From Pseudomonadota bacterium (GTDB lineage: Bacteria; Pseudomonadota; Gammaproteobacteria; Burkholderiales; Methylophilaceae): a stretch of 32,092 nt of DNA. Under the pieces are notes generated by a model. That model was not told the DNA's origin. It saw only the letters and a program-made list of their open reading frames with translations, and did not search any database. This document shows positions 8,168 to 15,015 of this stretch, piece after piece; within the stretch, counting starts at the first letter, position 1; every line of letters begins with the position of its first letter. The translations under genes were made by a program, and so were the position numbers. The stretch spans positions 1 to 32,092 of the forward strand of contig JAKOVB010000176.1 of the NCBI GenBank assembly GCA_029782295.1, written 5' to 3'.

Positions 8168-9744
8168 GATGGACTCCATTGAGAAGGAGATGGTCGGGTG
8201 GTCGGACCGGTGAAATTCACAGTCAGGGGATGGTCGACGACACGGGCGACGGCTTCAGTCACGGGCCGATGCAGCCGTACCTGCCACCACTCAGCCAGGC
8301 GGGTGCTGGGCAGTTCGACGAGCAGGGTGTCGTCCGTGAAGGAGAGAGGTCGGGCTCGCTGCAAATCTGCCGCCATAGGCGCTGAGGGCAGGCGAAGGGT
8401 CAGTTCGTCCCGGATGCGCTCCCAGAGAGTGCGGGCCTCCGGGTCGGCCTCGGTTATTGGTGGTCGCATAGGCAGGAGGTCGTGCACTTCCTCCTGCCAA
8501 GCTTCTGCTTCCTCCCGACGCAGGCGTTGCTCTTGGATCCAGGGCAGGGCGCCGGCCAGGTCTTCGAGCACCTGCACCAGGTGGGGGTAGCCGGCGTTGG
8601 GCTTCCTGCTGCCGATGGGGTGGGCCTGCCGCCAATAGTTGGCGAAACCCCGCACGTCCTCTGCGCAAAAGCCTCGCTCCTGCAGACGGGCGGCGGCCTG
8701 GGTATACTCCCGGCGTTTTGCTTCCCGCAGCAGGCCAGCATCCTTGCCGGTCACGTGACAAAGTGCGGACACCATGGCAGCCTCATCGTTTCCACCTGGC
8801 TCCGTCTGGCAGGCCGTAGACGGTTCGTCGTGCGTAGATTCGATATCTGTCGCCGGAGAGGAGGTGAGGGAGGAGGCCGTCTCGGGGCCGGCAACGTCCC
8901 ACAGCAACGCGTCGTCCTTCTTCTCCTTCACCTGGGATTCCTTCTCTTGTGTTTCCTTCAGTGTGTTTCCTTCGGGTGCAACTGTTGCACCACCCTGGTG
9001 ATCGTGCTGCACCACCCCTGGTGAATCTGCTGCACTACCCTGATGATCCTGTTGCACCGGTGCAACTGCTGCACCATTCTGGCGGCCGTTGGCGGGCACA
9101 AACGGTGATCGTGCTGCACCACCCTGGTTAACCTGTTGCACTGGTGCAACTGCTGCACCATGCTGGCGGCCGTTTGCGGGTGCGAGTGGTGATCGTGTTG
9201 CACCACCCTGGTGATCGTTTTGCACTGGTGCAACTGTTGCACCATTCTGATGGCCATCAGCCGGTGGGAACGGTGATCCTGTTGCACCACCCTGGTGAAC
9301 CTGTTGCACTGGTGCAACTGCCGCACCATTCTGGTGGCCATCAGTCGGTGGGAACGGTGATCCTGCTGCACCACCCTGGTGATCGTTTTGCACTGGTGCA
9401 ACTACTGCACCACTCTCATTTGGCAGCAAGCTGACCAGACGGTAGGCATTGGCATGGCGTCCCTTGGCGGCGCCACGGGTGGCGGCAACCAGGAGACCGT
9501 GCCGTTCCAGGAGGCGGATGTAGGTGATCACGGTGCGGCGGCTGAGGTTGAGCTGGTTGGCGACGGTCTGGTAGGAGGGGAAGCAAACACCTTGGCGGTC
9601 GGCACGGCGAGCGAGGTAGGCGTAAACGGCGACGCCGATGGCGCCGATGTGAGGTGCGTAGCGATCGATGACGGCGTCCTCGATCCAGAATCGGCCCTGG
9701 ATGCGGGCATCGGCGCACGAGTGCGACTGGGAGGGCATTGACAT
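8164..9744 (-). CDS. Plasmid/phage-type replication initiator: wHTH, in-gene repeats, DnaA-N-like end
   Basis: The 526-aa protein has three parts. Residues about 20-105 form a winged-helix domain (IGVAVYAYLARRADRQG, SYQTVANQLNLSRRTVITYI, LERHGLL) like wHTH_36 of Rep and lambda-O-like proteins. Residues about 112-255 are five 28-aa repeats (GAAVAPVQNDHQGGA...SPFPPADGHQN) that are encoded by DNA repeats and look disordered. After an acidic/Lys linker, residues about 330-400 form a helical domain. Residues about 445-515 (LWERIRDELTLRL, DTLLVELPS, LAEWWQVRL, LTVNF) match the pattern of the DnaA N-terminal helicase-loader-interaction domain. It probably opens the origin and recruits the helicase for the replicon whose parMR genes lie upstream. 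Exact family is uncertain. Confidence 0.7.
   Translation of the reverse strand: MSMPSQSHSCADARIQGRFWIEDAVIDRYAPHIGAIGVAVYAYLARRADRQGVCFPSYQTVANQLNLSRRTVITYIRLLERHGLLVAATRGAAKGRHANAYRLVSLLPNESGAVVAPVQNDHQGGAAGSPFPPTDGHQNGAAVAPVQQVHQGGATGSPFPPADGHQNGATVAPVQNDHQGGATRSPLAPANGRQHGAAVAPVQQVNQGGAARSPFVPANGRQNGAAVAPVQQDHQGSAADSPGVVQHDHQGGATVAPEGNTLKETQEKESQVKEKKDDALLWDVAGPETASSLTSSPATDIESTHDEPSTACQTEPGGNDEAAMVSALCHVTGKDAGLLREAKRREYTQAAARLQERGFCAEDVRGFANYWRQAHPIGSRKPNAGYPHLVQVLEDLAGALPWIQEQRLRREEAEAWQEEVHDLLPMRPPITEADPEARTLWERIRDELTLRLPSAPMAADLQRARPLSFTDDTLLVELPSTRLAEWWQVRLHRPVTEAVARVVDHPLTVNFTGPTTRPSPSQWSPS
8975..9415. repeat. Five 84-bp direct repeats with palindromes inside rep (candidate iterons/origin)
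   Basis: The motif GGTGCAAC recurs at 9059, 9143, 9227, 9311 and 9395, exactly 84 bp apart. Each copy contains two short inverted repeats: TTGCAC-tg-GTGCAA and CACCA-ccc-TGGTG. In the copy at 9051-9066 the first is a perfect 16-bp palindrome, GTTGCACCGGTGCAAC. A further partial unit lies at 8975-9050. The repeats keep the reading frame. Lambda-like phages have origin iterons inside gene O, bound by the wHTH of O, so an in-gene origin is a reasonable inference here. Confidence 0.6.
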
Positions 9745-9850
9745 GGCACCGTTCCTTGAAGGAGCGGCGGACGGCCTCGGTTCGGAGGCAACAAGGGTCC
9801 GGTTCGTCTGGGCGATGCTCGCCTCGGCGAATTGACAGGTCCGCTGCGGT

Positions 9851-9949
9851 GCGCTACCATCTCACTCAAGATACTGAAGTGGGTGGTAGCGCTGCCGTGG
9901 CGGCGAACACCCCGGGCAGACCGCTGGTGACACAGCGGTTTTGCTTTTT
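9851..9949 (+). ncRNA. Hairpin plus terminator upstream of rep: candidate antisense RNA
   Basis: A long hairpin (GCGCTACCA at 9851-9859 pairing with TGGTAGCGC at 9884-9892, continued by TCACT/AGTGG) is followed by a plus-strand intrinsic terminator. The terminator stem is ACCGCTG (9920-9926) with CAGCGGT (9933-9939), then TTTGCTTTTT. No plus-strand gene precedes it. It lies in the rep leader, 110-200 bp upstream of the rep start and antisense to it. A countertranscript RNA controlling copy number would look like this. The first palindrome could instead be a Rep operator. The promoter was not identified. Confidence 0.4.
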
Positions 9950-9983
9950 CTGGGGGCGGTGACAGGAATGGGGGGTGCAGAGA

Positions 9984-10367
9984 CTATGGTGGCTTCCAGA
10001 TGCGGCGTAACGTTGGTGTCCGGCTGCCGAAGTTCAGGATCAGGCCCACCGGGAGGCTCCGGCGGCGCAGGAGGGAGGTCATCGCATCCTCGTGGGCGGG
10101 CGTGATCCAGCGCTCTTTCAGGACGCGCACGGGTACGACCTCCGCCACCAGCAGGTCGGCGTTGGCGAAGGGGGCCTTTTGGACCGTGAGGCTGCGGGCC
10201 TCCAGGTCGGCAGCCAGTGCCAGGATGAAGTCGCCGGGGCGCAGGAGGCTCTGGAGGCTGCGCTGGAAGTACTGGCGGTAGTAGATGACGAGCACGGTGC
10301 CGGTGAGCTGGTGCAGGTCGGGCTCGGGCGCAGGCTCAGACCCGGGCTCGGGTGTGGGAGCGGTCAT
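9984..10367 (-). CDS. Short GxxExxY / PD-(D/E)XK_3-like protein
   Basis: The 127-aa frame starts at an ATG that overlaps the ParR-like stop (ATGA, 10364-10367). After a Pro/Glu-rich N-terminus, residues about 20-125 resemble the GxxExxY family: ADLLVAEVVPVRVL at the place of the nuclease strand, AHEDAMTSLLRRRSLPVGLILNFG near the end, then a basic end. In the family the strand normally has D and ExK residues (VDLLVE...VELK). Here only one acidic residue remains in that strand, so nuclease activity may be lost. Its role in a partition/replication operon is unknown. Confidence 0.55.
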   Translation of the reverse strand: MTAPTPEPGSEPAPEPDLHQLTGTVLVIYYRQYFQRSLQSLLRPGDFILALAADLEARSLTVQKAPFANADLLVAEVVPVRVLKERWITPAHEDAMTSLLRRRSLPVGLILNFGSRTPTLRRIWKPP

Positions 10368-10705
10368 AGGGTCAGACTCTCGGCGAAAGCATCCAGCAAG
10401 GCATCGGTCTCCGACGCAGGCGTTCCGGTCGTCAACGGTTTCCGCACAATCTGGGCATCGGCCAGGCCAGCGCCGACAGCCGCCTCCACGACGGCCCGCA
10501 CCTGGGCCAACAAGCCAGACGTCACAGCCTGGTCCGCCGTCATCTCCATCCCTATCCCCCGGCGCAGCGCCGCCTTCACTGTCTCGCCCTTGCCGCCGAA
10601 GGGCAGCCCGTCGAGCTTCTCCAGCCAGGCGAGCAGGTCGGCATCACGGTCCGGATGGAGCCGCAGGCAGAGCTTCGTAGCCGTGCTTTGAGAGGGGGAA
10701 TGCAA
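10364..10705 (-). CDS. ParR/StbB-like partition adaptor
   Basis: The 113-aa protein probably starts at TTG 10705, preceded by a strong AAGGAAGG ribosome site. Residues 8-50 (TKLCLRLHPDRDADLLAWLEKL...GGKGETVKAALRRGI) fit a ribbon-helix-helix DNA-binding domain, and the rest is acidic and helical. A small RHH protein next to a ParM-like ATPase is the usual type II partition adaptor that binds the centromere and filament. The identification rests mainly on position and the RHH pattern. A -10-like TATATA (about 10716-10721) lies upstream of it. Confidence 0.6.
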   Translation of the reverse strand: MHSPSQSTATKLCLRLHPDRDADLLAWLEKLDGLPFGGKGETVKAALRRGIGMEMTADQAVTSGLLAQVRAVVEAAVGAGLADAQIVRKPLTTGTPASETDALLDAFAESLTL

Positions 10706-10815
10706 GAGTCGCCTTCCTTTATATAGGGGCGTTGCACGCAGAGGAGGAGCGTGCCGTCAGACACCAGCATCTGCCGCCAGTTGGCGGCACTTGCCAGCAC
10801 TTGCCGGCAGTCGCG
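10706..10815. promoter_or_regulatory. Candidate centromere/operator between parM and parR
   Basis: This 110-bp gap holds a perfect palindrome TGCCGCCA-gt-TGGCGGCA (10772-10789), then two direct repeats CACTTGCC (10788-10795 and 10798-10805) and a TATATA -10-like box on the minus strand. RHH adaptors bind short repeats, so this may be the partition site and/or the operator of parR. Most type II parC sites are upstream of parM, so the location would be atypical. Confidence 0.45.
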
Positions 10816-11868
10816 TCAGCCACCGGACCGGGCGAACGCACGCTGGGCGTAACGGGCCAGACCGAGAGCGTTGGCCGTCACCGGGTCGGGGAGCACCAGG
10901 CCGTGCAGGTACAGCCGGGTCAGCTCCGGCCGCAGCGCCTCGCTGCCGCCGCCGGTAAAGAGCAGGTAGGCGAACTGGCGGCCCTGGCCCCAGTGGCTCT
11001 CGACGAAGCCCAGGATCTCCCCGGTCGTGGCGTCCAGCGCCTGGTGGCTCACCGCCTGCAGGTCCGTTATCCCCGCCGGCGTGTGCAGCTGCGGGCGTTT
11101 CTCGCCCAGCAGGGCATCCGCCTCGTGCAGGGACAGCGCCACGCCATGCTCGCGCCGTACCTGACTGCCCAGCAGTTCCGCCGCCCGGCGCAGACCCAAG
11201 GTGTCGCCCCCGGTGAAACGGGCCACGACCTGGCCACCTTCCACGGCGAAGAGGTCCAGGGTGTTGAAGCCGATGTCGCAGACGCCGACAGGCGCTTTGA
11301 GGTCACTTGCCGGCCGGACCCAGTGACCGGCGTCGTCCAGCCCCCAGGCGAAGAAGGCGCCGGCAGGCTGAGCCATCGCTTTCACGGCAGCGACGGTCAA
11401 TGACATGGCATCGCCGTCGAGTATGAAGCGGTGCTCGCCGATCAGCCACTCCCGCAGGCCTTTCAGAGTGGCCAGCGCCCGTTCCCGGTCGGCCATGACC
11501 TCGACCGGTAGCCCCAGCATCAGGGATACGGCATGCTCGCCCGGCCCCAGCAGCGAGCCGAGGGCGGCGTAGGTCAGTGCCCGCAGCTCCGGCCCGTCGC
11601 TGAGACGCAGAAAGTCCATTCGTTCGATCGGGCGGGCGTAGTGAGCGACACGATTTCCGGCAAGGTAGGAAACGCCGTTCCAGGACACGGCCACAGGTCG
11701 GTGGTCGAAACGATGCCCGCCGAACGTGCCCAGCGACAGAAGTCCCGTGTCGGTGTCGCCCACACCGACAACGGAGGGGAGATGGACGGAACGATGTCCC
11801 TCGCCCGTCGCTTCGACGACTTTGAAGCCGCCGAAGCCGGGGTCGAGACCGAGGAAGTGGGTGGTCAT
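10816..11868 (-). CDS. parM: ParM/StbA-like actin-type partition ATPase
   Basis: The 350-aa protein shows the actin-fold signatures in order: phosphate-1 loop LGLDPGFGGFKVVE (residues 6-19), phosphate-2 loop VGVCDIGFNTLDLF (194-207) with D198, and the adenosine motif LLFTGGGSEAL (about 298-308). The length fits ParM/Alp proteins. It should form ATP-driven filaments that push plasmid copies apart, linked to the centromere through the RHH protein encoded about 110 bp downstream. A toxin-antitoxin operon is divergently oriented upstream. The gene marks this block as a plasmid or integrated plasmid. Confidence 0.85.
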   Translation of the reverse strand: MTTHFLGLDPGFGGFKVVEATGEGHRSVHLPSVVGVGDTDTGLLSLGTFGGHRFDHRPVAVSWNGVSYLAGNRVAHYARPIERMDFLRLSDGPELRALTYAALGSLLGPGEHAVSLMLGLPVEVMADRERALATLKGLREWLIGEHRFILDGDAMSLTVAAVKAMAQPAGAFFAWGLDDAGHWVRPASDLKAPVGVCDIGFNTLDLFAVEGGQVVARFTGGDTLGLRRAAELLGSQVRREHGVALSLHEADALLGEKRPQLHTPAGITDLQAVSHQALDATTGEILGFVESHWGQGRQFAYLLFTGGGSEALRPELTRLYLHGLVLPDPVTANALGLARYAQRAFARSGG

Positions 11869-11939
11869 AGCAGTACTCCGAGATCAGCATCAGAAACCAG
11901 ATGGAGGTGATTTGTCAGTGAGTCACAGAGGACATGGAG

Positions 11940-11968
11940 TTGACATCTATACGTCAATGGCGTATCAT
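11940..11968 (+). promoter_or_regulatory. Sigma70-like promoter of the toxin-antitoxin operon
   Basis: TTGACA (11940-11945) and TATCAT (11963-11968) are 17 bp apart. Transcription would start near 11975, upstream of the ATG at 12008 but downstream of the earlier in-frame ATG at 11957. This supports 12008 as the toxin start. Confidence 0.55.
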
Positions 11969-12007
11969 GTGCTGGCGATACACCTCCTTGCATCCGACTT
12001 GTCGCCA

Positions 12008-12325
12008 ATGGTCGTTATCGAGAGCCACGTTTTCACCAAGCAGGTCTTGAGGCTGCTCACGGACGAAGAGTACTCCCAGCTGCAGCTTGTGCTCATCATG
12101 CGGCCCGAAACCGGTCCCGTGATACCGGGAAGCGGTGGCCTGCGAAAGATCCGCTGGCAGGCCAGAGGTCGGGGAAAACGAGGCGGTGTACGCGTGATCT
12201 ACTACTGGGCAGCGAGTCATGAGCGGATACTCCTGCTCTACATGTATGCCAAGACCGAACAGGAAGACCTGACACCTGATCAGTTGAAGGCCTTGAGACT
12301 GCTCGTTGAGGTAGAGAACCCATGA
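12008..12325 (+). CDS. higB: RelE/HigB-type toxin
   Basis: The 105-aa frame starts MVVIESHVFTKQV. It contains the RelE-fold pattern: TDEEYSQLQLVLI, then GGLRKIRWQARGRGKRGGVRVIYYW, then ILLLYMYAKTEQEDLTPDQLKAL. This is close to the HigB2/RelE toxins that act on ribosome-bound mRNA. The basic segment with GxRKxRW and RGGxRVxYY is where catalytic and RNA-contact residues lie. The stop overlaps the antitoxin ATG (ATGA, 12322-12325), and toxin before antitoxin is the order of HigBA. It likely stabilises the replicon next door. Confidence 0.8.
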   Translation: MVVIESHVFTKQVLRLLTDEEYSQLQLVLIMRPETGPVIPGSGGLRKIRWQARGRGKRGGVRVIYYWAASHERILLLYMYAKTEQEDLTPDQLKALRLLVEVENP

Positions 12326-12630
12326 AAGAAGAGATGTTTGCCGAACTGCTCGAAAGCGTGCGCGAAGGGATGGCCATCCTGCGAGGCGAGGCTGAACCCT
12401 CGCGTGTCTTCGTGTTCGAGGGACCGGACGTCAAGCGGATACGGACACAGTACAACCTCACCCAGAGCGAATTTGCGGCCATGCTGGGCATCAGTGTTGA
12501 CACGGTGCAGAACTGGGAGCAGGGAAGGCGTTCGCCGCAAGGACCGGCGCGTGTGCTGCTGCAGGTGGCGGAGAAGCATCCCGAAGCAGTATGGGATGTC
12601 GTCGGCGCCAAGGCCCGCGATGCGGCTTGA
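12322..12630 (+). CDS. higA: HigA/NadS-type XRE antitoxin
   Basis: The 102-aa protein carries an XRE helix-turn-helix at residues about 37-75 (DVKRIRTQYNLTQSEFAAMLGISVDTVQNWEQGRR). Then comes LRQ-type helix sequence (GPARVLLQVAEKHPEAV), the classic NadS/HigA arrangement. The N-terminal helix MKEEMFAELLESVREGMAI is typical of the family. It should neutralise the toxin and repress the promoter at 11940-11968. Confidence 0.85.
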   Translation: MKEEMFAELLESVREGMAILRGEAEPSRVFVFEGPDVKRIRTQYNLTQSEFAAMLGISVDTVQNWEQGRRSPQGPARVLLQVAEKHPEAVWDVVGAKARDAA

Positions 12631-12636
12631 ACGCGG

Positions 12637-12855
12637 CTAGAGGTGGGTCGATTGATTCGGTCTGGCAGACTGGTGTTGGCGGAGGAAGGCATCGAAGTCC
12701 TCAGTGCGAATCCGGGTCACGCTGCCGACGCGATAGGCGGCGAGATCGCCGCGTTCGATCCAACGCAGCACGGTACGCTTGGAGACGCCCATGCGTTCGG
12801 CGATCTCATCCGGTTTGAGCATCATTGTTGCAGAAGTCACGACATGAGTAGACAT
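12637..12855 (-). CDS. Excisionase-like helix-turn-helix protein
   Basis: The start at ATG 12855 is preceded by GGAGG 7 nt upstream; a start at 12876 is possible but has no such site. The 72-aa protein has a MerR/Xis-type helix-turn-helix (MLKPDEIAERMGVSKRTVLRWIERGDLAAYRVGSVTRI) followed by FDAFLRQ. Proteins like this are excisionases or small plasmid regulators. No integrase gene is present in the window, so the partner is unknown. It runs convergent to higA with 6 bp between. Confidence 0.7.
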   Translation of the reverse strand: MSTHVVTSATMMLKPDEIAERMGVSKRTVLRWIERGDLAAYRVGSVTRIRTEDFDAFLRQHQSARPNQSTHL

Positions 12856-12904
12856 AACAAGCCTCCGAGAGGTCAAAATGGGGCAGAAACGACCGTTTAG
12901 GTGA

Positions 12905-12943
12905 CATAAAACAAAAGAGGCACGCTTTTTTGGCGTGCCTCTT
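12905..12943 (-). terminator. Intrinsic terminator (minus strand)
   Basis: AAGAGGCACGC (12915-12925) pairs with GCGTGCCTCTT (12933-12943). On the minus strand the stem is followed by TTTTGTTTTATG. It would end read-through from the transposase side and insulate the excisionase-like gene. Confidence 0.6.
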
Positions 12944-13106
12944 GCTCCGAAGGAGTGGCGTTTGGGCTCTTGATTTTTTACACTTGGTGGGGCCGATGCC
13001 CGTCGCTCCCGTAGCTACAATACTCGAAGAGGGCGTAGAAGCCGGGTTGCGGCTCAACGCCCTCTATTTGTTTGTCCCGTGTGTGAACTGCGGACAGAAT
13101 CGTCTG

Positions 13107-13316
13107 TAGGATGGCCGTCTTGGCTACTACGAACATCCGTTCGCTTTGTTGGGGTCGAGGGCTTCGTGAAGACCTTCTGATCGGGTTTTGAGCGCTGGAT
13201 TCGATCGGCCCAGAGGGCCCGGTTAGGCCTGAAGATGACGGCCTGCGACGAAACATGGTCGCTGAAAAGTGTCGAACAAGCCCCGAATTGGAGCACAGAA
13301 GCGCCAAATGGGCGCG
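13107..13316. repeat. 205-bp dispersed repeat, copy A
   Basis: This copy runs from CGTCTTGGCTAC to CCAAATGGGCG and recurs at 31684-32092 and, diverged, at 31387-31591. It lies about 60 bp beyond the transposase 3' end and is nearly identical to copy D (31889-32092). It is probably the non-coding end of the IS or a satellite sequence tied to it. Confidence 0.65.
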
Positions 13317-13377
13317 CTGAAGCCACCCGGCACCATGTCCTGGCGCGGATGCGGGCCGTCAGTTGATGGGTTCGCGC

Positions 13378-14607
13378 TCAGGCGGCGCGGCGGTAGTCGT
13401 GGTGGAGGCCGCCGAGCACGGGGAAGGCAATGATCTTGCCGGTCTGTGTTAGCTCCACCTTCGGCGGCACGGGAATGCGCTGGCCGATGCCCTGATGGGG
13501 TCGGGCGTGGTTGAAGTAGACAGCGTACTCCCTGACCACCTTGGCCAGATGGCGCTCATTGAGGATGAGCATGTAGTTGAGACACTCTCGCCATAGGGAT
13601 CCAAAGAACCTTTCGACGTGGGAATTCGCATCAGGAGCCTGGAAGGGGATGCGGATGACTTCTATGCCGGAGCCAGCGGCGACAGCTTCGAAGTGGCGGC
13701 CATACTTGCTGTCGTTGTCGCGGATGAGGAAGCGGGGATGCTCACCCCAAGGAGTCGCCTCACGGAGTTGCTGCGCCACCCAGGCGTCTGTGGGATGGGC
13801 GGTCACCGCAGTGTGAACGATCCTGCGTGAGGAGAGCTCGATGATGACGAAGACGAAAAGGGGAGCGAAGAAAAGGGTATGGACTTGCGTGAAATCGCAG
13901 GACCAGATCTGGTCGGCGTGGTTCCGCAGGAAAGTCCCCCAATTCTGATTCAATGGCGAGGTCGAAGGAGCTGTTTCCGGAGGCAGATAGCGTTGGACGG
14001 TGCGCTTGCTGACGCGAATACCCAGTTTGAGCAGTTCGCCGCGGATGCGCTCGGCGCCCCAGGTGATGTTCTCAGAGCGCATCTGCTTGATCAGGGCGAT
14101 GGTTTCAAGTGAGATCCTGGTTTGCGGCATCTTGGGTTTGGACTTGCGGCGCCAGACCAGCCGGAACAGTTGACGATGCCAGCGCAGAAGGGTGTCGGGC
14201 TGGACGATGAGGAGGGCTTGCCTCCAGAAGGGCGTCGCTCTTGCCAGGAGAAGGAGCCTCAGCCGGTCACGGTTGCTGAGTTGAGGGTGTTTGACCTGGC
14301 GCTGGAGGATGATGAGCTGGTGCCGCAGGAGGGCGTTCTCGGCGATGAGTTGGGCCTTGCTGCGCACGATATCCTTTGCGGCTCCTGCGAGCAGCGAGAC
14401 GGTGTTGGGTTTGATCATCTCTTGGATTCGCTCACCCACAAGGCGGACAACGCTGAGGATCTTGGATCGCAGGCGACTGAGGATATTCAACAAGGCGATG
14501 ATAGCTCCCGGAATCTGGCAGTAAGATCGGGAGGATACCAGTCGTAGACGTCGGAAACAACCCTTCAAAGTGCCCAGATTAGAACGGATGAGCGAAGTAG
14601 CCACCAC
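13378..14607 (-). CDS. Integrase-core DDE transposase
   Basis: The 409-aa frame may start further in; residues 1-35 have no clear match. Residues about 35-160 form the N-terminal helical/HTH part (AENALLRHQLIILQRQVK, DRLRLLLLARATPFWRQ, DTLLRWHRQLFRLVW). The rve core has D238 (SCDFTQVH), D297 (LIRDNDSKYG) and E332 (HVERFFGSLWRECL). C-terminal YFNHARPHQGIGQRIP is the usual tail of IS3/IS481-like integrase-core enzymes. Its last codons (RRAA and upstream) plus the adjoining non-coding stretch recur as a relic at 31592-31683. Confidence 0.8.
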   Translation of the reverse strand: MVATSLIRSNLGTLKGCFRRLRLVSSRSYCQIPGAIIALLNILSRLRSKILSVVRLVGERIQEMIKPNTVSLLAGAAKDIVRSKAQLIAENALLRHQLIILQRQVKHPQLSNRDRLRLLLLARATPFWRQALLIVQPDTLLRWHRQLFRLVWRRKSKPKMPQTRISLETIALIKQMRSENITWGAERIRGELLKLGIRVSKRTVQRYLPPETAPSTSPLNQNWGTFLRNHADQIWSCDFTQVHTLFFAPLFVFVIIELSSRRIVHTAVTAHPTDAWVAQQLREATPWGEHPRFLIRDNDSKYGRHFEAVAAGSGIEVIRIPFQAPDANSHVERFFGSLWRECLNYMLILNERHLAKVVREYAVYFNHARPHQGIGQRIPVPPKVELTQTGKIIAFPVLGGLHHDYRRAA

Positions 14608-14814
14608 GGCCCCAAGGTTCCTAATCGGGACCCCTGGAGGGGAAGGCTTGCCAGTCTACTTCAAGAGGCAGTCGTACGACTCCTCAGCCAGAACGAAGCC
14701 TGCTCCTTCCCTCCAGGAGGATTGTAACCGATGTTCATCGGCTACACCCGAGCACGTTTTTACTCCTCGCGCTCACCACCAATATACAAGCCAAGACGAC
14801 GGGACCCCGATCGC

Positions 14815-14847
14815 AAAAAAAGGCGAGGACGTTTGTTCGCCTCGCCT
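14815..14847 (-). terminator. Intrinsic terminator of the tRNA-like RNA gene
   Basis: On the minus strand AGGCGAGG and CCTCGCCT (14847-14840 and 14828-14821) form an 8-bp stem with an 11-nt loop and are followed by seven T (14821-14815). It begins one nucleotide after the end of the tRNA-like fold. Confidence 0.75.
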
Positions 14848-14848
14848 G

Positions 14849-14981
14849 TCGGTGGACCGGACTCGAACCGGTTTGCTGAGGCACTTTGACTAGCGACTGC
14901 GGACCACGGGGGATACCCCGCAGCACAAGCCGACTTCGTCTTGCGTGCACCTGCCTTGCCCCACCTGGGGCCTACCACCAA
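14849..14981 (-). ncRNA. tRNA-like structured RNA, about 133 nt
   Basis: Read on the minus strand, the 5' end TTGGTGG pairs with 3' CCACCGA as a 7-bp acceptor stem (one T-G pair). TA follows, then a D-arm-like hairpin GCCCC-AGGT-GGGGC with GG in the loop, and one spacer base. AGGCA pairs with TGCCT as an anticodon-stem equivalent. A six-base variable region and a canonical T arm ACCGG-TTCGAGT-CCGGT complete the cloverleaf. Between AGGCA and TGCCT lie 68 nt instead of a 7-nt loop. They contain at least two hairpins (GCA-CG-CAAG with CTTGTGC; CTGCGG with CCGCAG). No CCA is encoded. A promoter ends 5 nt before the first base and a terminator follows. It is not a normal tRNA. Too short for tmRNA and for a group I intron tRNA; a Y-RNA-like or novel tRNA mimic is possible. 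Confidence 0.55.
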
Positions 14982-14986
14982 TAGTA

Positions 14987-15015
14987 ACTATATCATCGGA
15001 TGGCCCTCTTGTCAA
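14987..15015 (-). promoter_or_regulatory. Consensus sigma70 promoter of the tRNA-like RNA
   Basis: TTGACA (15015-15010) and TATAGT (14992-14987) are separated by exactly 17 bp. The predicted start coincides with the 5' base of the folded RNA at about 14981. The -35 box overlaps the stop codon of the DUF6519 gene. Confidence 0.75.

Noticed and set aside
8975-9415. CRISPR-like array
   Set aside because: The 84-bp units are continuous repeats within a coding frame, with no unique spacers and no cas gene.
10092-10691. Plus-strand frame of 199 codons
   Set aside because: Antisense to the parR/GxxExxY pair, whose coupling and ribosome sites support the minus strand.
14849-14981. Ordinary tRNA gene
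   Set aside because: The T arm and acceptor fit, but the fold is 133 nt and no 7-nt anticodon loop can be formed. No credible anticodon can be assigned.
14849-14981. tmRNA or selenocysteine tRNA
   Set aside because: The conserved tmRNA 5' sequence and tag frame are absent and the length is too short. The Sec-type 8-bp acceptor and TCA anticodon arm are not found.
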